From contig JALHJB010000015.1 of NCBI GenBank assembly GCA_022839745.1, forward strand, positions 1-64,000: a DNA stretch of 64,000 nt, in the 5' to 3' direction. This document shows, piece after piece, positions 40,839 to 49,250 of this stretch. Position 1 is the first letter of the stretch; every line of letters begins with the position of its first letter. A program made the position numbers and the translations under genes. Origin of the DNA: Actinomycetes bacterium. Lineage in GTDB: Bacteria > Actinomycetota > Coriobacteriia > Anaerosomatales > Anaerosomataceae. The notes below the pieces were generated by a model. That model was not told the origin of the DNA and did not search any database. It saw only the letters and a list, made by a program, of their open reading frames with translations.

Positions 40839-42593
40839 CTACAGCACCTCGATTCCGGCGATCTGTTCATTGATCTCATGCACGAGCGCCGGCATCCGCT
40901 CGAGCGCCTCCTCGTGTGGCGTGGTCTTCAGCGTGGAGATCTCGTCCCGCAGTGGCAACTGCATGACCTGCCGGAGTGATACGCCACGTGACATCGCCTG
41001 GGTGGCGGCATCGTTGAACGCGAGCACGGTCTTGAGGATCCAGTAGCCCTTCTGGGGCGGGCAGTACGCATCGATCGCATCGAACGCGAACTGCTGCAAG
41101 AAGTCCTCGCGGATCATACGGGCGACCTCAAGGATGATCTTCTCTGTCTCCGGCAGCGCATCAGGGCCGACGAGCTGCACGATCTCTTGGAGCTCTGTCT
41201 CTTTCTGCAGGATGAACATCGCACGCTCGCGCACCGCGCGCCAGTCGTCGGCGACCTCTGCCTCGAACCAGTCCTGCACCTGACCGAGGTACAGGGTGTA
41301 GGACTTCGTCCACGAGATAGCTGGGAAGTGCCGACGATGGGCCAGGGCGGTATCGAGCGCCCAGAACGCACCGGTGACCCGCAGGGAGTTCTGGGTCATC
41401 GGCTCGGACATATCGCCGCCGGCCGGTGACACAGCACCGACCATCGTGACCGAGCCGACACGGTCGCCATCACCGAGCGCTTCGACACGGCCTGAGCGCT
41501 CGTAGAAGCTGGCAAGCCGGGTGGCGAGGTACGCGGGATAGCCTTCCTCGCCAGGCATCTCTTCGAGACGGCCGGAGACCTCGCGGAGCGCCTCGCCCCA
41601 ACGAGAGGTGGAGTCGGCCATCATCGCGACGTTGTAACCCATGTCGCGATAGTACTCCGCCAGCGTGACGCCCGTGTAGATCGATGCCTCTCGGGCGGCC
41701 ACTGGCATGTTCGACGTGTTGGCCACAAGCACGGTACGGTCCATGAGCTTGTAGCCCGTGCGCGGATCGTCCAGCTCCGGGAACTCGGCGAGCACCTCGG
41801 TCATCTCATTACCGCGCTCGCCACAGCCGACGTAGATGATGATGTCGACATCGGCCCACTTCGCCAGAGACTGCTGGGTTACCGTCTTGCCCGTTCCGAA
41901 CCCTCCAGGGATGATCGCATTGCCACCAAGGGCGACCGGGAAGAACGTGTCCAGGATACGCATGCCTGTCATGAACGGAGTCGTCGGGTCGAGCTTCCGC
42001 TTGTAGGGACGCCCGTAACGCACCGGCCACCACTGGCTCATCTTGATCTCCGTGCCATCCTCGAGCCTGGCGATGACATCGTCGATCGTGTACAAACCGG
42101 CCGGCACGATCTCCGCGACGGTTCCCGAGATATCCGGTGGGACCATGATCCGGTGCAGTACCGTGCCGCCCTCGGGAGTCGTGCCAAGAACGTCTCCACC
42201 CAACACCTGCTGCCCTACTGTGGCGACCGGGGTGAAGTCCCATTGCTTCGTCCGATCGAGCGCGCTTGCAACGGTACCTCGAGCGATGAAATCGCTATTG
42301 GTGTCGTCAGCGATGACCGGCAGCGGCCGCTGGATACCATCGTAGATGGAGGCCAGCAACCCAGGGCCGAGCTCCAGCTTGAGCGGCCCTTCTGTCGACT
42401 CGACCGGCTCGCCGATCAGCAGGCCCGAGGTGTCCTCGTAGACCTGGATCGTGGCGAGTTCGCCCTCGAGCCTGATGACCTCGCCCATGAGGCCGGCCTC
42501 GCCGACCCGGACGACGTCGTACATCTTGGTCCCGGTCATGCCGTCGGCGACGACGACAGGACCGGTGATCTTTGAAAGCGTTCCGACAATCAT
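40839..42593 (-). CDS. atpA: V/A-type ATPase subunit A (catalytic)
   Basis: A 584-residue catalytic subunit. The P-loop is GGFGTGKT (residues 230-237) and the arginine/Walker region includes VGCGERGNEM and DSTSRWGEALREVSGRLEEMPGEEGYPAYL. A non-homologous insert (about 110-200) distinguishes A from F-type beta. The length is standard. ATG 42593 shares one base with the subunit F stop. It couples ATP hydrolysis or synthesis to ion flow; the direction in this organism is not decided by sequence. Confidence 0.97.
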   Translation of the reverse strand: MIVGTLSKITGPVVVADGMTGTKMYDVVRVGEAGLMGEVIRLEGELATIQVYEDTSGLLIGEPVESTEGPLKLELGPGLLASIYDGIQRPLPVIADDTNSDFIARGTVASALDRTKQWDFTPVATVGQQVLGGDVLGTTPEGGTVLHRIMVPPDISGTVAEIVPAGLYTIDDVIARLEDGTEIKMSQWWPVRYGRPYKRKLDPTTPFMTGMRILDTFFPVALGGNAIIPGGFGTGKTVTQQSLAKWADVDIIIYVGCGERGNEMTEVLAEFPELDDPRTGYKLMDRTVLVANTSNMPVAAREASIYTGVTLAEYYRDMGYNVAMMADSTSRWGEALREVSGRLEEMPGEEGYPAYLATRLASFYERSGRVEALGDGDRVGSVTMVGAVSPAGGDMSEPMTQNSLRVTGAFWALDTALAHRRHFPAISWTKSYTLYLGQVQDWFEAEVADDWRAVRERAMFILQKETELQEIVQLVGPDALPETEKIILEVARMIREDFLQQFAFDAIDAYCPPQKGYWILKTVLAFNDAATQAMSRGVSLRQVMQLPLRDEISTLKTTPHEEALERMPALVHEINEQIAGIEVL

Positions 42594-42925
42594 CAGCCTC
42601 GCCTCAGAGTGATATCGAATCCGATGGCCCGTCTGATCAGGCGAGAGAGATACGCCCGATGGTCTTCTTCAGTCACCAGCTTCTCGCGGATCGGTAACGA
42701 GATCACGATAGGCCGATACGACTGGTTGATCTTCTGTTGTATGCGCTCATCGATCTCGGCCATGTACGCCTCGTTGACCGCAATGATGCCGCTCTCGTCA
42801 TCGTCGATGAGCGCCGACAGCTTTCTGCGCGCATCCTCAGGCGACTCCGCGACATGGACGGTGACTCCAGCAAGGCCGAACCCATCGGCAGTATCGGGGT
42901 CGGTGAGAACGATGAGCTTATACAA
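42593..42925 (-). CDS. atpF: V/A-type ATPase subunit F (central stalk)
   Basis: A 110-residue stalk protein with a Rossmann-like fold: IVLTDPDTADGFGLAGV at the start and IIAVNEAYMAEIDERIQQ, matching NtpG/AtpF. TTG 42925 is the start, supported by GAGGAG seven bases upstream. The start overlaps the subunit C stop by 8 bases, so translation is coupled. Its stop touches the subunit A start. Confidence 0.93.
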   Translation of the reverse strand: MYKLIVLTDPDTADGFGLAGVTVHVAESPEDARRKLSALIDDDESGIIAVNEAYMAEIDERIQQKINQSYRPIVISLPIREKLVTEEDHRAYLSRLIRRAIGFDITLRRG

Positions 42926-44024
42926 CGATGAGCTCCTCTCTCATCCGGCCCTCAGGCATACCGACAGAAACGCCCTTGACCACGATCCGGAGGTTCGTGA
43001 CCTCGTTGGCCTTGGTCCACAGGTAACTGATCGTGAGCCCGATGCCGAGCGGGTCTTCCTTGCTGGCCTCGAAGGCTATGCGGAAGAGGTAGTCTTCCAG
43101 CGCCCGCTCGAACACAGAGACCGAGCCCTTCTCCATGTACTGGAGCGCGGCCCGATCGAGCGGCTTCCCGAACGGCGTCTTCTTGATCCTGGCGAAGACC
43201 TCGTCCACATCCGACATCGCCGACAACTCGAGGAACAACTGCTCGTCAACGACCTTCCCACCCGGGACGAAGAAGCGTGTCGCCTCCTCCGGGGGCAGAT
43301 CGGCGCTGAGCAACCGGATCGCCGTGAGCAGGTTCATGGTGTCGACCTGTGCGCTGAGGAAGTCGCGCGCGATGCGCTTGTTCTCGCGCCAGCCGCGAAG
43401 CCGCTTCGATGCCCACTGGTAGTAGTAGCGGTCAAGTGCGAGCTCGAGCAACGAGAGGTCCTCACTCTCCGTGTACTCCGGGAGCACCTCGCGCAGGGGC
43501 ACCGCGAACGGCAGCCCCCATGTGCCGAGCGTGTCGACCACGCTGCGGATGTCCTCCTGTTTCGCCAGTTCATCCGCGTCGACCTGCGACAGCTGACCCA
43601 CCGTGATGAGACTATCGGTGATGTCTTCAACCGGCAGATCCATGTGCTTGCCACGGATGATGGTCTTGATATTGAACAGGTCCCATCGTCCGAGCAGAGT
43701 GTTCACCAGCGACGTCGCTTCCTTGTTGGAGAAGCTCAGCACCCTGTTGAAGGTCCGCACCATGTTGTCCCTGAGGGCCTCGTCTACCTGCGTGGCCGTG
43801 CGGCCGTGCAGGATCCGCGTCTCAAGATCCGGCCCGTACTCGGTCTGCATCAGCGTTGAGATCACTCCACCGATGTCGACCGACGTCATCAACTCATCGA
43901 AGAACGACTGCCGCAGAAGGCGGGAACGCATGCCGCGGATGCGGGCGTTCGTATACCCGTAGTCTCGTCCCGAGGGCCGGTAGCCTCTCTGGACCGCAGG
44001 TACTGGCGGCTTGCGCGTCTTCAT
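42918..44024 (-). CDS. atpC: V/A-type ATPase subunit C (socket)
   Basis: A 368-residue all-helical funnel subunit that joins the stalk to the membrane ring. It has YGYTNARIRGMRSRLL, FFDELMTSVDIGGVISTLMQTEYGPDLE, and NIKTIIRGKHM followed by the C-terminal WTKANEVTNLRIVVKG, all family signatures. It overlaps the subunit E stop (ATGA at 44021-44024). Length near 350 is usual. Confidence 0.93.
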   Translation of the reverse strand: MKTRKPPVPAVQRGYRPSGRDYGYTNARIRGMRSRLLRQSFFDELMTSVDIGGVISTLMQTEYGPDLETRILHGRTATQVDEALRDNMVRTFNRVLSFSNKEATSLVNTLLGRWDLFNIKTIIRGKHMDLPVEDITDSLITVGQLSQVDADELAKQEDIRSVVDTLGTWGLPFAVPLREVLPEYTESEDLSLLELALDRYYYQWASKRLRGWRENKRIARDFLSAQVDTMNLLTAIRLLSADLPPEEATRFFVPGGKVVDEQLFLELSAMSDVDEVFARIKKTPFGKPLDRAALQYMEKGSVSVFERALEDYLFRIAFEASKEDPLGIGLTISYLWTKANEVTNLRIVVKGVSVGMPEGRMREELIVV

Positions 44025-44599
44025 GAAGCCAGGACCTCGGCAACCTTCGTACCGACCACGGCACGCGCCTTTTGCAGACGCGTCTCGAACGTGTTGCGGC
44101 GGACGACCCGGCCGTTGTGCGTCGAGACGACGAGCCCGCCGATGGTCTCAAGCGTTGGGGAGATGGTGAAGCTCAGGCCGAGGTCGGTCGCAACCTTCTC
44201 AGCCAATGCCGCATCCTCCGGCGCGACCTGGAACTCGCACTCGGTATCCAGACCCTCACACGCCTCCCTCGCCAGAGCCGCGAAGACACGCTCGTACTCC
44301 GGCGTGCCGCGCATGGCCGCCAGGCGCTTGGCCGCCTCTTCGAAAGAGGCTTCCACCGCGTTGTCCCGCACCTGGGCAAGATCGCGCTTCACCTGCAACC
44401 GTGCGGCGTTGACCGCCTTGGCTGCCTTGGCCTGCACCGCTGTGTCAGCGGCCTGGATCTTCGCACTCGTGATCCGCTCGGCCTCCTCGCGAGCCTCGTG
44501 CTCCACCGCGTCGGCCTGCACCGTTGCGGCGTGGAGAATGCGGTTCACCTCTTCGTCAGCCTGCTCTTCAAGCGCTCTGAAGATGTCCTCGATCGCCAT
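44021..44599 (-). CDS. atpE: V/A-type ATPase subunit E (peripheral stalk)
   Basis: A 192-residue peripheral stalk subunit. The first 100 residues form an Ala/Glu-rich heterodimer coiled coil (EEVNRILHAATVQADAVEHEAREEAERI). The C-terminal domain has the typical SFTISPTLETIGGLVVSTHNGRVVRRNTFETRL. It partners with the small subunit H at 46991-47359. It is 43 bases after the subunit K stop. Confidence 0.92.
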   Translation of the reverse strand: MAIEDIFRALEEQADEEVNRILHAATVQADAVEHEAREEAERITSAKIQAADTAVQAKAAKAVNAARLQVKRDLAQVRDNAVEASFEEAAKRLAAMRGTPEYERVFAALAREACEGLDTECEFQVAPEDAALAEKVATDLGLSFTISPTLETIGGLVVSTHNGRVVRRNTFETRLQKARAVVGTKVAEVLAS

Positions 44600-44642
44600 G
44601 CCCCAGTCCCTCCGTGAATACCGTGCGCGTTGCCCGGCTGCG

Positions 44643-44966
44643 TTACATCGTGCCGATCATGAACGCGATAACGAAGCCAAGGAGCACGATCATCTCAGGC
44701 AGGGCCATCATGATGATCATGTTCATGCCGACCTCGGGACGCTCGGCGAGCGTGCCGGCTGCTGCCGAGCCGATCTTGGCCTGCGCGTAGGCCGCGCTCA
44801 TGGCCGCGATGCACATCGACGCACCAGCCGCTGCGTACTTGGCGATCTGCGCGGGTGTCTCGAGCTCGGCGGCGCCGCCTTCCTGTGCCAGCGCCATCGC
44901 CGGGACGATCATTGCAGTAAAGAACGTACTGCCGAAAACCACCTTCGCGAGCTTGTTCTTGATCAT
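44643..44966 (-). CDS. atpK: V/A-type ATPase subunit K (membrane rotor proteolipid)
   Basis: A 107-residue rotor-ring protein. Residues 1-28 resemble a cleavable signal peptide (IKNKLAKVVFGSTFFTAMIVPAMALAQ), as in the Thermus proteolipid. The mature part is one hairpin: TM1 (IAKYAAAGASMCIAAMSAAYAQAKIG) and TM2 with the ion-carrying Glu in ALPEMIVLLGFVIAF. The single-hairpin 8-kDa form contrasts with the duplicated eukaryotic one. It overlaps the subunit I stop by 4 bases (ATGA). Confidence 0.93.
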   Translation of the reverse strand: MIKNKLAKVVFGSTFFTAMIVPAMALAQEGGAAELETPAQIAKYAAAGASMCIAAMSAAYAQAKIGSAAAGTLAERPEVGMNMIIMMALPEMIVLLGFVIAFMIGTM

Positions 44967-46942
44967 GCGCTCTTTTCACCTCCGGTTTTCTGGAACGGCT
45001 TGTACTCTGCCTTGCTCGCCTCGTAGTACTTCTGACCGAACTCGTAGAAGTTGAGACGTAGTGCATGGATGGTCGGCGTGAACAACGCCAGAACGAGATG
45101 GATAGCGTGGAAGAGAATAGCCACTACTATGTTGACACCCCTGGGCATGGCGGAGCTCATCGAGTTGATAGCAGTCGCGAAGATCGCGTCCGAGAGACCG
45201 ACGGCCATGATACGCAGGTAACTCGCTGTGGTACCGATGAGCTCGATCGTCTCGACGAATCCGGACATTCCGCCGAACCACATCGCCACGAGGAAGCCGC
45301 CGCCCAATGCGATCGCTGCGAGCGCCTGCATGCCGGGAGCCAGGTTCGAGCCGGCTATCACGATCGCGACGACCAGCAGGATCAGGCCGACCAGCATTCC
45401 CGCGAGGCCGCCCTTGATCCAGGCGTGCTTCTTGTGCTTCGTGCGCATCGCATTGATCATGCCCATGATGAGACCGGTGAGCATCTGCAGCACACCGATA
45501 CCAAGCGCGATGATCATCAGTTCCTGAACGTAGTGCTCGCGGTAGAACGGGATGCTGAACGCGCCCATCTCGATCCACGGTTTATCTATGCTGACCCAGC
45601 CCTGCGCCCATGGTATGTTCCCGAAGAACTCGGCATACAGGATGCCGAACAGCGTGGCAGAGGTGGCGGCTGGGCCGAGAAGACCGGTACCCAGCTGGAT
45701 AGCGGGGCTATCCTTGTACTTGAATCGCAGCCAGATGATGATCGCCAGCATGACAAGCCCGTAGCCCGCGTCGCCGACGATCATGCCGAAGATCAGCGGG
45801 TAGCTGAACGCCCACACGATCGAAGGGTCGAGCGTTCCGTACATCGGACGCCCGCCCATGAGGTAGCTCATGACCGCCTCGGATGGCTGGACCCACTTGG
45901 GGTTCTTCATAGCCACCGGCGTGTCCTCGTAGTCCTTCTCGTCGATCTCGAGCTGGTTCACGATGACATCCGGCCCGAACTTGTCCGAGATGTACTTCCG
46001 GAAGTCCTTCACGCCATCCACGGGCAGCCAGCCTGTGATCACGAACGCATACTCGGTGGCGCCGAACTTGGGAATGGCCGATCCTTCATCGATCTTGTCG
46101 ACGAGCACGTCACGCACGGTGGCCAGCTTCGTATACCACATGGTGGACATCGACTCGAGCTCGGCTTTCACCTGCTCCATCTGGATCGGCAGCTCTTCGC
46201 GGCGCTGGCGCAGCTGGTCGTAGGCCACATCGAATGGCATGTCCTGGAACTCCGAGGGCAGCCGCACCTGGTTGACGTTCTCCATAGCCAGGAACTTGTG
46301 CACCGCCTCTGAGTACTTCTTGCCGAAGACGATGATGACCGCTGTCGTATCCTCGTCGACGTCGGTGGATACGATCTCGCACTGATTGCTCGTGATAGAG
46401 TCCAGTTCCTTCTTCAGACCATCAAGCGCGCCCTTGTAGCGGCGCTCCACGAGCAGCGCGACCGAATCGTACGCGCCGGTCGTGACGATCTGCTTCGCGA
46501 GCGGTTGGATCTTCTCAAGGATCGGCTCGTAACGCGCCAGGAGGGCCATCTCGGCCTCCATGGAGAACTGTGCCTGCGCGAGGCTGGACGTGCGGTCCTC
46601 GACTTGTTCGATGACGTTCGTCACCTCAGCGGCAAGCTCCTTGGCATCCATCTGCCACAACTCGAGGTAGTGCTTCTGCCGCTCGACTTCGTCAACCTCA
46701 CCGGGAGGCAGATGCAACGCCTTGATGATCGAGCGCAGGCGGATCAGCAACTCCTCCAGGCGCTCCTGCTCGATGGCCTGGTTCTCCACGACTTCCATGT
46801 GCTCCAGTGGGAGCTCGCCGGCGTCGATCTTCTTTGTGAGGTCCTCGATATGCAGCGTGCCGGCCTCATGGAGCGCCGTCAGAACATCCAGGAAGATGTT
46901 CTTCGGACCGATCAGCTCCAGTCGTGCCATTGGGACCAACAT
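44963..46942 (-). CDS. atpI: V/A-type ATPase subunit I (membrane stator)
   Basis: A 659-residue stator subunit, equivalent to eukaryotic subunit a. The first 340 residues are soluble with long coiled coils; about seven membrane helices follow. Visible features are FSYPLIFGMIVGDAGYGLVMLAI and LRIMAVGLSDAIFATAIN, which supplies the Arg of the ion half-channel, and FHAIHLVLALFTPTIHALRLNFYEFG at the end. ATG 46942 follows GGGAGGG; an internal ATG at 46930 is the alternative. Confidence 0.95.
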   Translation of the reverse strand: MLVPMARLELIGPKNIFLDVLTALHEAGTLHIEDLTKKIDAGELPLEHMEVVENQAIEQERLEELLIRLRSIIKALHLPPGEVDEVERQKHYLELWQMDAKELAAEVTNVIEQVEDRTSSLAQAQFSMEAEMALLARYEPILEKIQPLAKQIVTTGAYDSVALLVERRYKGALDGLKKELDSITSNQCEIVSTDVDEDTTAVIIVFGKKYSEAVHKFLAMENVNQVRLPSEFQDMPFDVAYDQLRQRREELPIQMEQVKAELESMSTMWYTKLATVRDVLVDKIDEGSAIPKFGATEYAFVITGWLPVDGVKDFRKYISDKFGPDVIVNQLEIDEKDYEDTPVAMKNPKWVQPSEAVMSYLMGGRPMYGTLDPSIVWAFSYPLIFGMIVGDAGYGLVMLAIIIWLRFKYKDSPAIQLGTGLLGPAATSATLFGILYAEFFGNIPWAQGWVSIDKPWIEMGAFSIPFYREHYVQELMIIALGIGVLQMLTGLIMGMINAMRTKHKKHAWIKGGLAGMLVGLILLVVAIVIAGSNLAPGMQALAAIALGGGFLVAMWFGGMSGFVETIELIGTTASYLRIMAVGLSDAIFATAINSMSSAMPRGVNIVVAILFHAIHLVLALFTPTIHALRLNFYEFGQKYYEASKAEYKPFQKTGGEKSA

Positions 46943-46990
46943 ACGCGCCCTCCCCCCCGATTCATCGGGATTCTCGAGCTGCTGCGAACA

Positions 46991-47359
46991 TCAGACAGCC
47001 GTGACGACCTTCACGAGATACTCCGCCGCGGCGCTCTGATGTTTCGCCAATTCCTGAGTCTGTCGCTCCACCTCGGCGACGCCTTCCGCCTTGATCTGAG
47101 CGATGGTGTCTTCGATACCCGCCAACACCTTCTCCGAATGCTCCTTGGCGAGACGGTCAGCGTCGGCCTGCGCGGTCCTGACGATCTCGACCGCGCGCTG
47201 CCGCGCATCACTGATCATCTTGTCGGCCTGGTTCCGCGCGGCGAACACACGTCCGGAGATCTCCATCTCCTTCTCGCGGATCTGGAACAGCGGAGACGAG
47301 GCGTCCTTGCTGGTGACGTCCTGATGGAACCTGATCTCTTCCAGAACCTTCTCGTCCAT
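46991..47359 (-). CDS. atpH: V/A-type ATPase subunit H/G (peripheral stalk)
   Basis: A 122-residue coiled-coil protein rich in Ala, Glu, Lys and Gln (EMEISGRVFAARNQADKMI, ARQRAVEIVRTAQADADRLAKE). Position as first gene of the operon and length match AhaH/AtpH, the partner of subunit E. ATG 47359 follows AAGGAG. Low-complexity coiled coils make homology weak, but the context is decisive. The 257-base region upstream has no clear promoter. Confidence 0.85.
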   Translation of the reverse strand: MDEKVLEEIRFHQDVTSKDASSPLFQIREKEMEISGRVFAARNQADKMISDARQRAVEIVRTAQADADRLAKEHSEKVLAGIEDTIAQIKAEGVAEVERQTQELAKHQSAAAEYLVKVVTAV

Positions 47360-47616
47360 CGAACTCTCCTTGTTGCGCAATCGGTCAGCGCTTCACATGC
47401 GGGGCGGGTCGTCCGGTTCACGTGCCACGACTGCTTCACGGCGCGCGGACAAGGCGATCCGCCCATGTCTGTCTGATAGCGTGATTCGCCAATGCGAGGA
47501 TGAACTCCTGCACGGATCAGGAAGAATCTTGCGGCGGGTCATGTGCGCACACACCGGATGCTGACACGGTGGTCAAACGCGCCGACGGGCCCGCACAGAC
47601 CAGGAGCCTCGCATCG

Positions 47617-48741
47617 TCACCAGGACGGCGTACGGCGCTCCATCCGCAAGGCGAACCCGCACGCGAGCTCGTAGTCGATCGTACCGGCCCGCTCGGCCAA
47701 CTCACGCATGAGGATCGACTCGCCGCCCTGCGTGCCTACGAGCACGGCCTGATCTCCGGGGCGCACATCGAGGTTCCCCGGAACCTCGACCATCAGTTGG
47801 TCCATACAGATGCGGCCGACCTGCTGGCAGCGTCTTCCGGCGATGAGGACCTCCATGGAGTTCGACAGCATGCGGTGCACGCCGTCGGCATATCCGATCG
47901 GGAGCGTGGCGATCGTGGTCGGCCCGCTCGCATGCCAGGTAAGGCCGTAGCTGACGCCGTCACCAAGACCGATGCGCTTCACGAATGAGACGCGCGCTCG
48001 CACGCTCATGGCAGGACGCAACTGCACTACGCCGCGTGTGGACGGAGCGGCTTCGAGACCGTAGATCGCGATGCCGCAGCGCACCATGTCGAGGTGCGTC
48101 TGGGGGTGCAGCATCGTAGCGGCGCTGTTGGCGGCATGCACGATCGCTGGGCGCAGCCCCGCGCCCCTGATCTCTTCCACGGCGTTCCGGAAGCGCGTGA
48201 CCTGCCTGTCGAACTCCCAGTCTCCCGGCACATCGGCCGTGGCGAAGTGGGTGAAGACGCCCTCGACCAAGACACCTGGAAGTGCCTTCAGCCACTGTGC
48301 GAAGTCACCTGCCTCCTCAGCGCGAACGCCGATGCGGTGCATGCCCGTGTCCACCTTGAGGTGGCAGACGGCCTGGCCGCCCGCCGCTGAAGCCGCATGC
48401 GAGAGCGCGGCTGCCATCTCGCGTGACGTCACCGTCACCGTGATGCCCTCGCGCACGAGGATATCCGCACTGTCAGCGGGCGGCTCCGCCAACACCAGGA
48501 CGGGCGCCCGTATACCAGCCTCCCGGAGCTCGACGGCCTCCTCGACCGTGGCCACACCAAGCCGATCCGCACCACCAGCGAGCGCGGCTCGCGCCACCGC
48601 GACCGCACCGTGCCCATAACCGTCGGCCTTGACCACCGCCATGAAGCGGGCCGTCTGTGGTGTGAGCGCCTTCAACGTCCGCACGTTGTGCGTGATCGCG
48701 GAAGCGTCGACCTCGACCCACGCGGGACGGCGGTACGACAT
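47617..48741 (-). CDS. alr: alanine racemase
   Basis: A 374-residue PLP enzyme that makes D-alanine for peptidoglycan. The PLP Lys38 is in AVVKADGYGHGAVAVARAAL. HLKVDTGMHRIGV and the late CMDQLMVEVP, which carries the conserved region near the catalytic Tyr loop, are present. The family-typical Tyr region is near SYGLTWHA. ATG 48741 is 4 bases after the CBS-protein stop, so it belongs to the acpS-nnrDE-CBS-alr run. A region of 257 bases without a clear gene follows; it holds a TGTGCGCACA palindrome (47542-47551). Confidence 0.95.
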   Translation of the reverse strand: MSYRRPAWVEVDASAITHNVRTLKALTPQTARFMAVVKADGYGHGAVAVARAALAGGADRLGVATVEEAVELREAGIRAPVLVLAEPPADSADILVREGITVTVTSREMAAALSHAASAAGGQAVCHLKVDTGMHRIGVRAEEAGDFAQWLKALPGVLVEGVFTHFATADVPGDWEFDRQVTRFRNAVEEIRGAGLRPAIVHAANSAATMLHPQTHLDMVRCGIAIYGLEAAPSTRGVVQLRPAMSVRARVSFVKRIGLGDGVSYGLTWHASGPTTIATLPIGYADGVHRMLSNSMEVLIAGRRCQQVGRICMDQLMVEVPGNLDVRPGDQAVLVGTQGGESILMRELAERAGTIDYELACGFALRMERRTPSW

Positions 48742-48744
48742 CGG

Positions 48745-49206
48745 CTAATCCTCAGCGATGAGCGAGCGGACGATGTCCGACTTGCTGATGATGCCGACAA
48801 GCCGGTCGCCGTCGAGCACGGGCAGACGGCTCACGTCGCGCTCGACCATAAGGGTCGCAGCATCGCTCACCGCGGTGTCCGCCTGCACGGTGACCGGATC
48901 GGGCGTCATCACGTCTTCAACGGTCGCGCCCACGGCCTTCTTCAGCTCCGACTCGAATCTCGCCGTCGCCGGTGGATACATGATGAATCCGTCAAGCAGA
49001 TGCAGATAGGTCGGGAACTCGACCTTCACGTCGCGCATGATCAGGTCGCCCTCGGTCACCAGACCCACAAGACGATCGCCCTCGAGTACCGGCAGGGCCC
49101 CGATCCTGTGCTCCACCATCATGCGGGCAGCGTCGGTGACGGTGAGGTCGCGCTCCACCGTGACAGGGTCTTTGGTCATGATCTCTCGTATCGTACGCTC
49201 AGTCAT
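48745..49206 (-). CDS. CBS-domain pair protein
   Basis: A 153-residue protein made of two CBS motifs: MTKDPVTVERDLTVTDAARMMVEHRIGALPVLEGDRLVGLVTEGDL and a second beginning MTPDPVTVQADTAVSDAATLMVERDVSRLPVLDGDRLVGIISKSDI. The two are joined by 30 residues (FPTYLHLLDGFIMYPP). Such modules bind adenosine nucleotides or S-adenosylmethionine. There is no fused enzyme, so it is a stand-alone sensor. It is located between nnrDE and alr with 4 bases to alr. Confidence 0.9.
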   Translation of the reverse strand: MTERTIREIMTKDPVTVERDLTVTDAARMMVEHRIGALPVLEGDRLVGLVTEGDLIMRDVKVEFPTYLHLLDGFIMYPPATARFESELKKAVGATVEDVMTPDPVTVQADTAVSDAATLMVERDVSRLPVLDGDRLVGIISKSDIVRSLIAED

Positions 49207-49250
49207 GGTTCCTCCGGTCGTCGGCTTCTGCTCGCGTCATTACCATGATT

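Noticed and set aside
47377..47440. tRNA-like stretch with GCGC-AATCGGTCA-GCGC, resembling a D-arm
   Set aside because: No acceptor or anticodon stem pairs at the right distance, and the expected T-loop (TTCRA) stem does not form.
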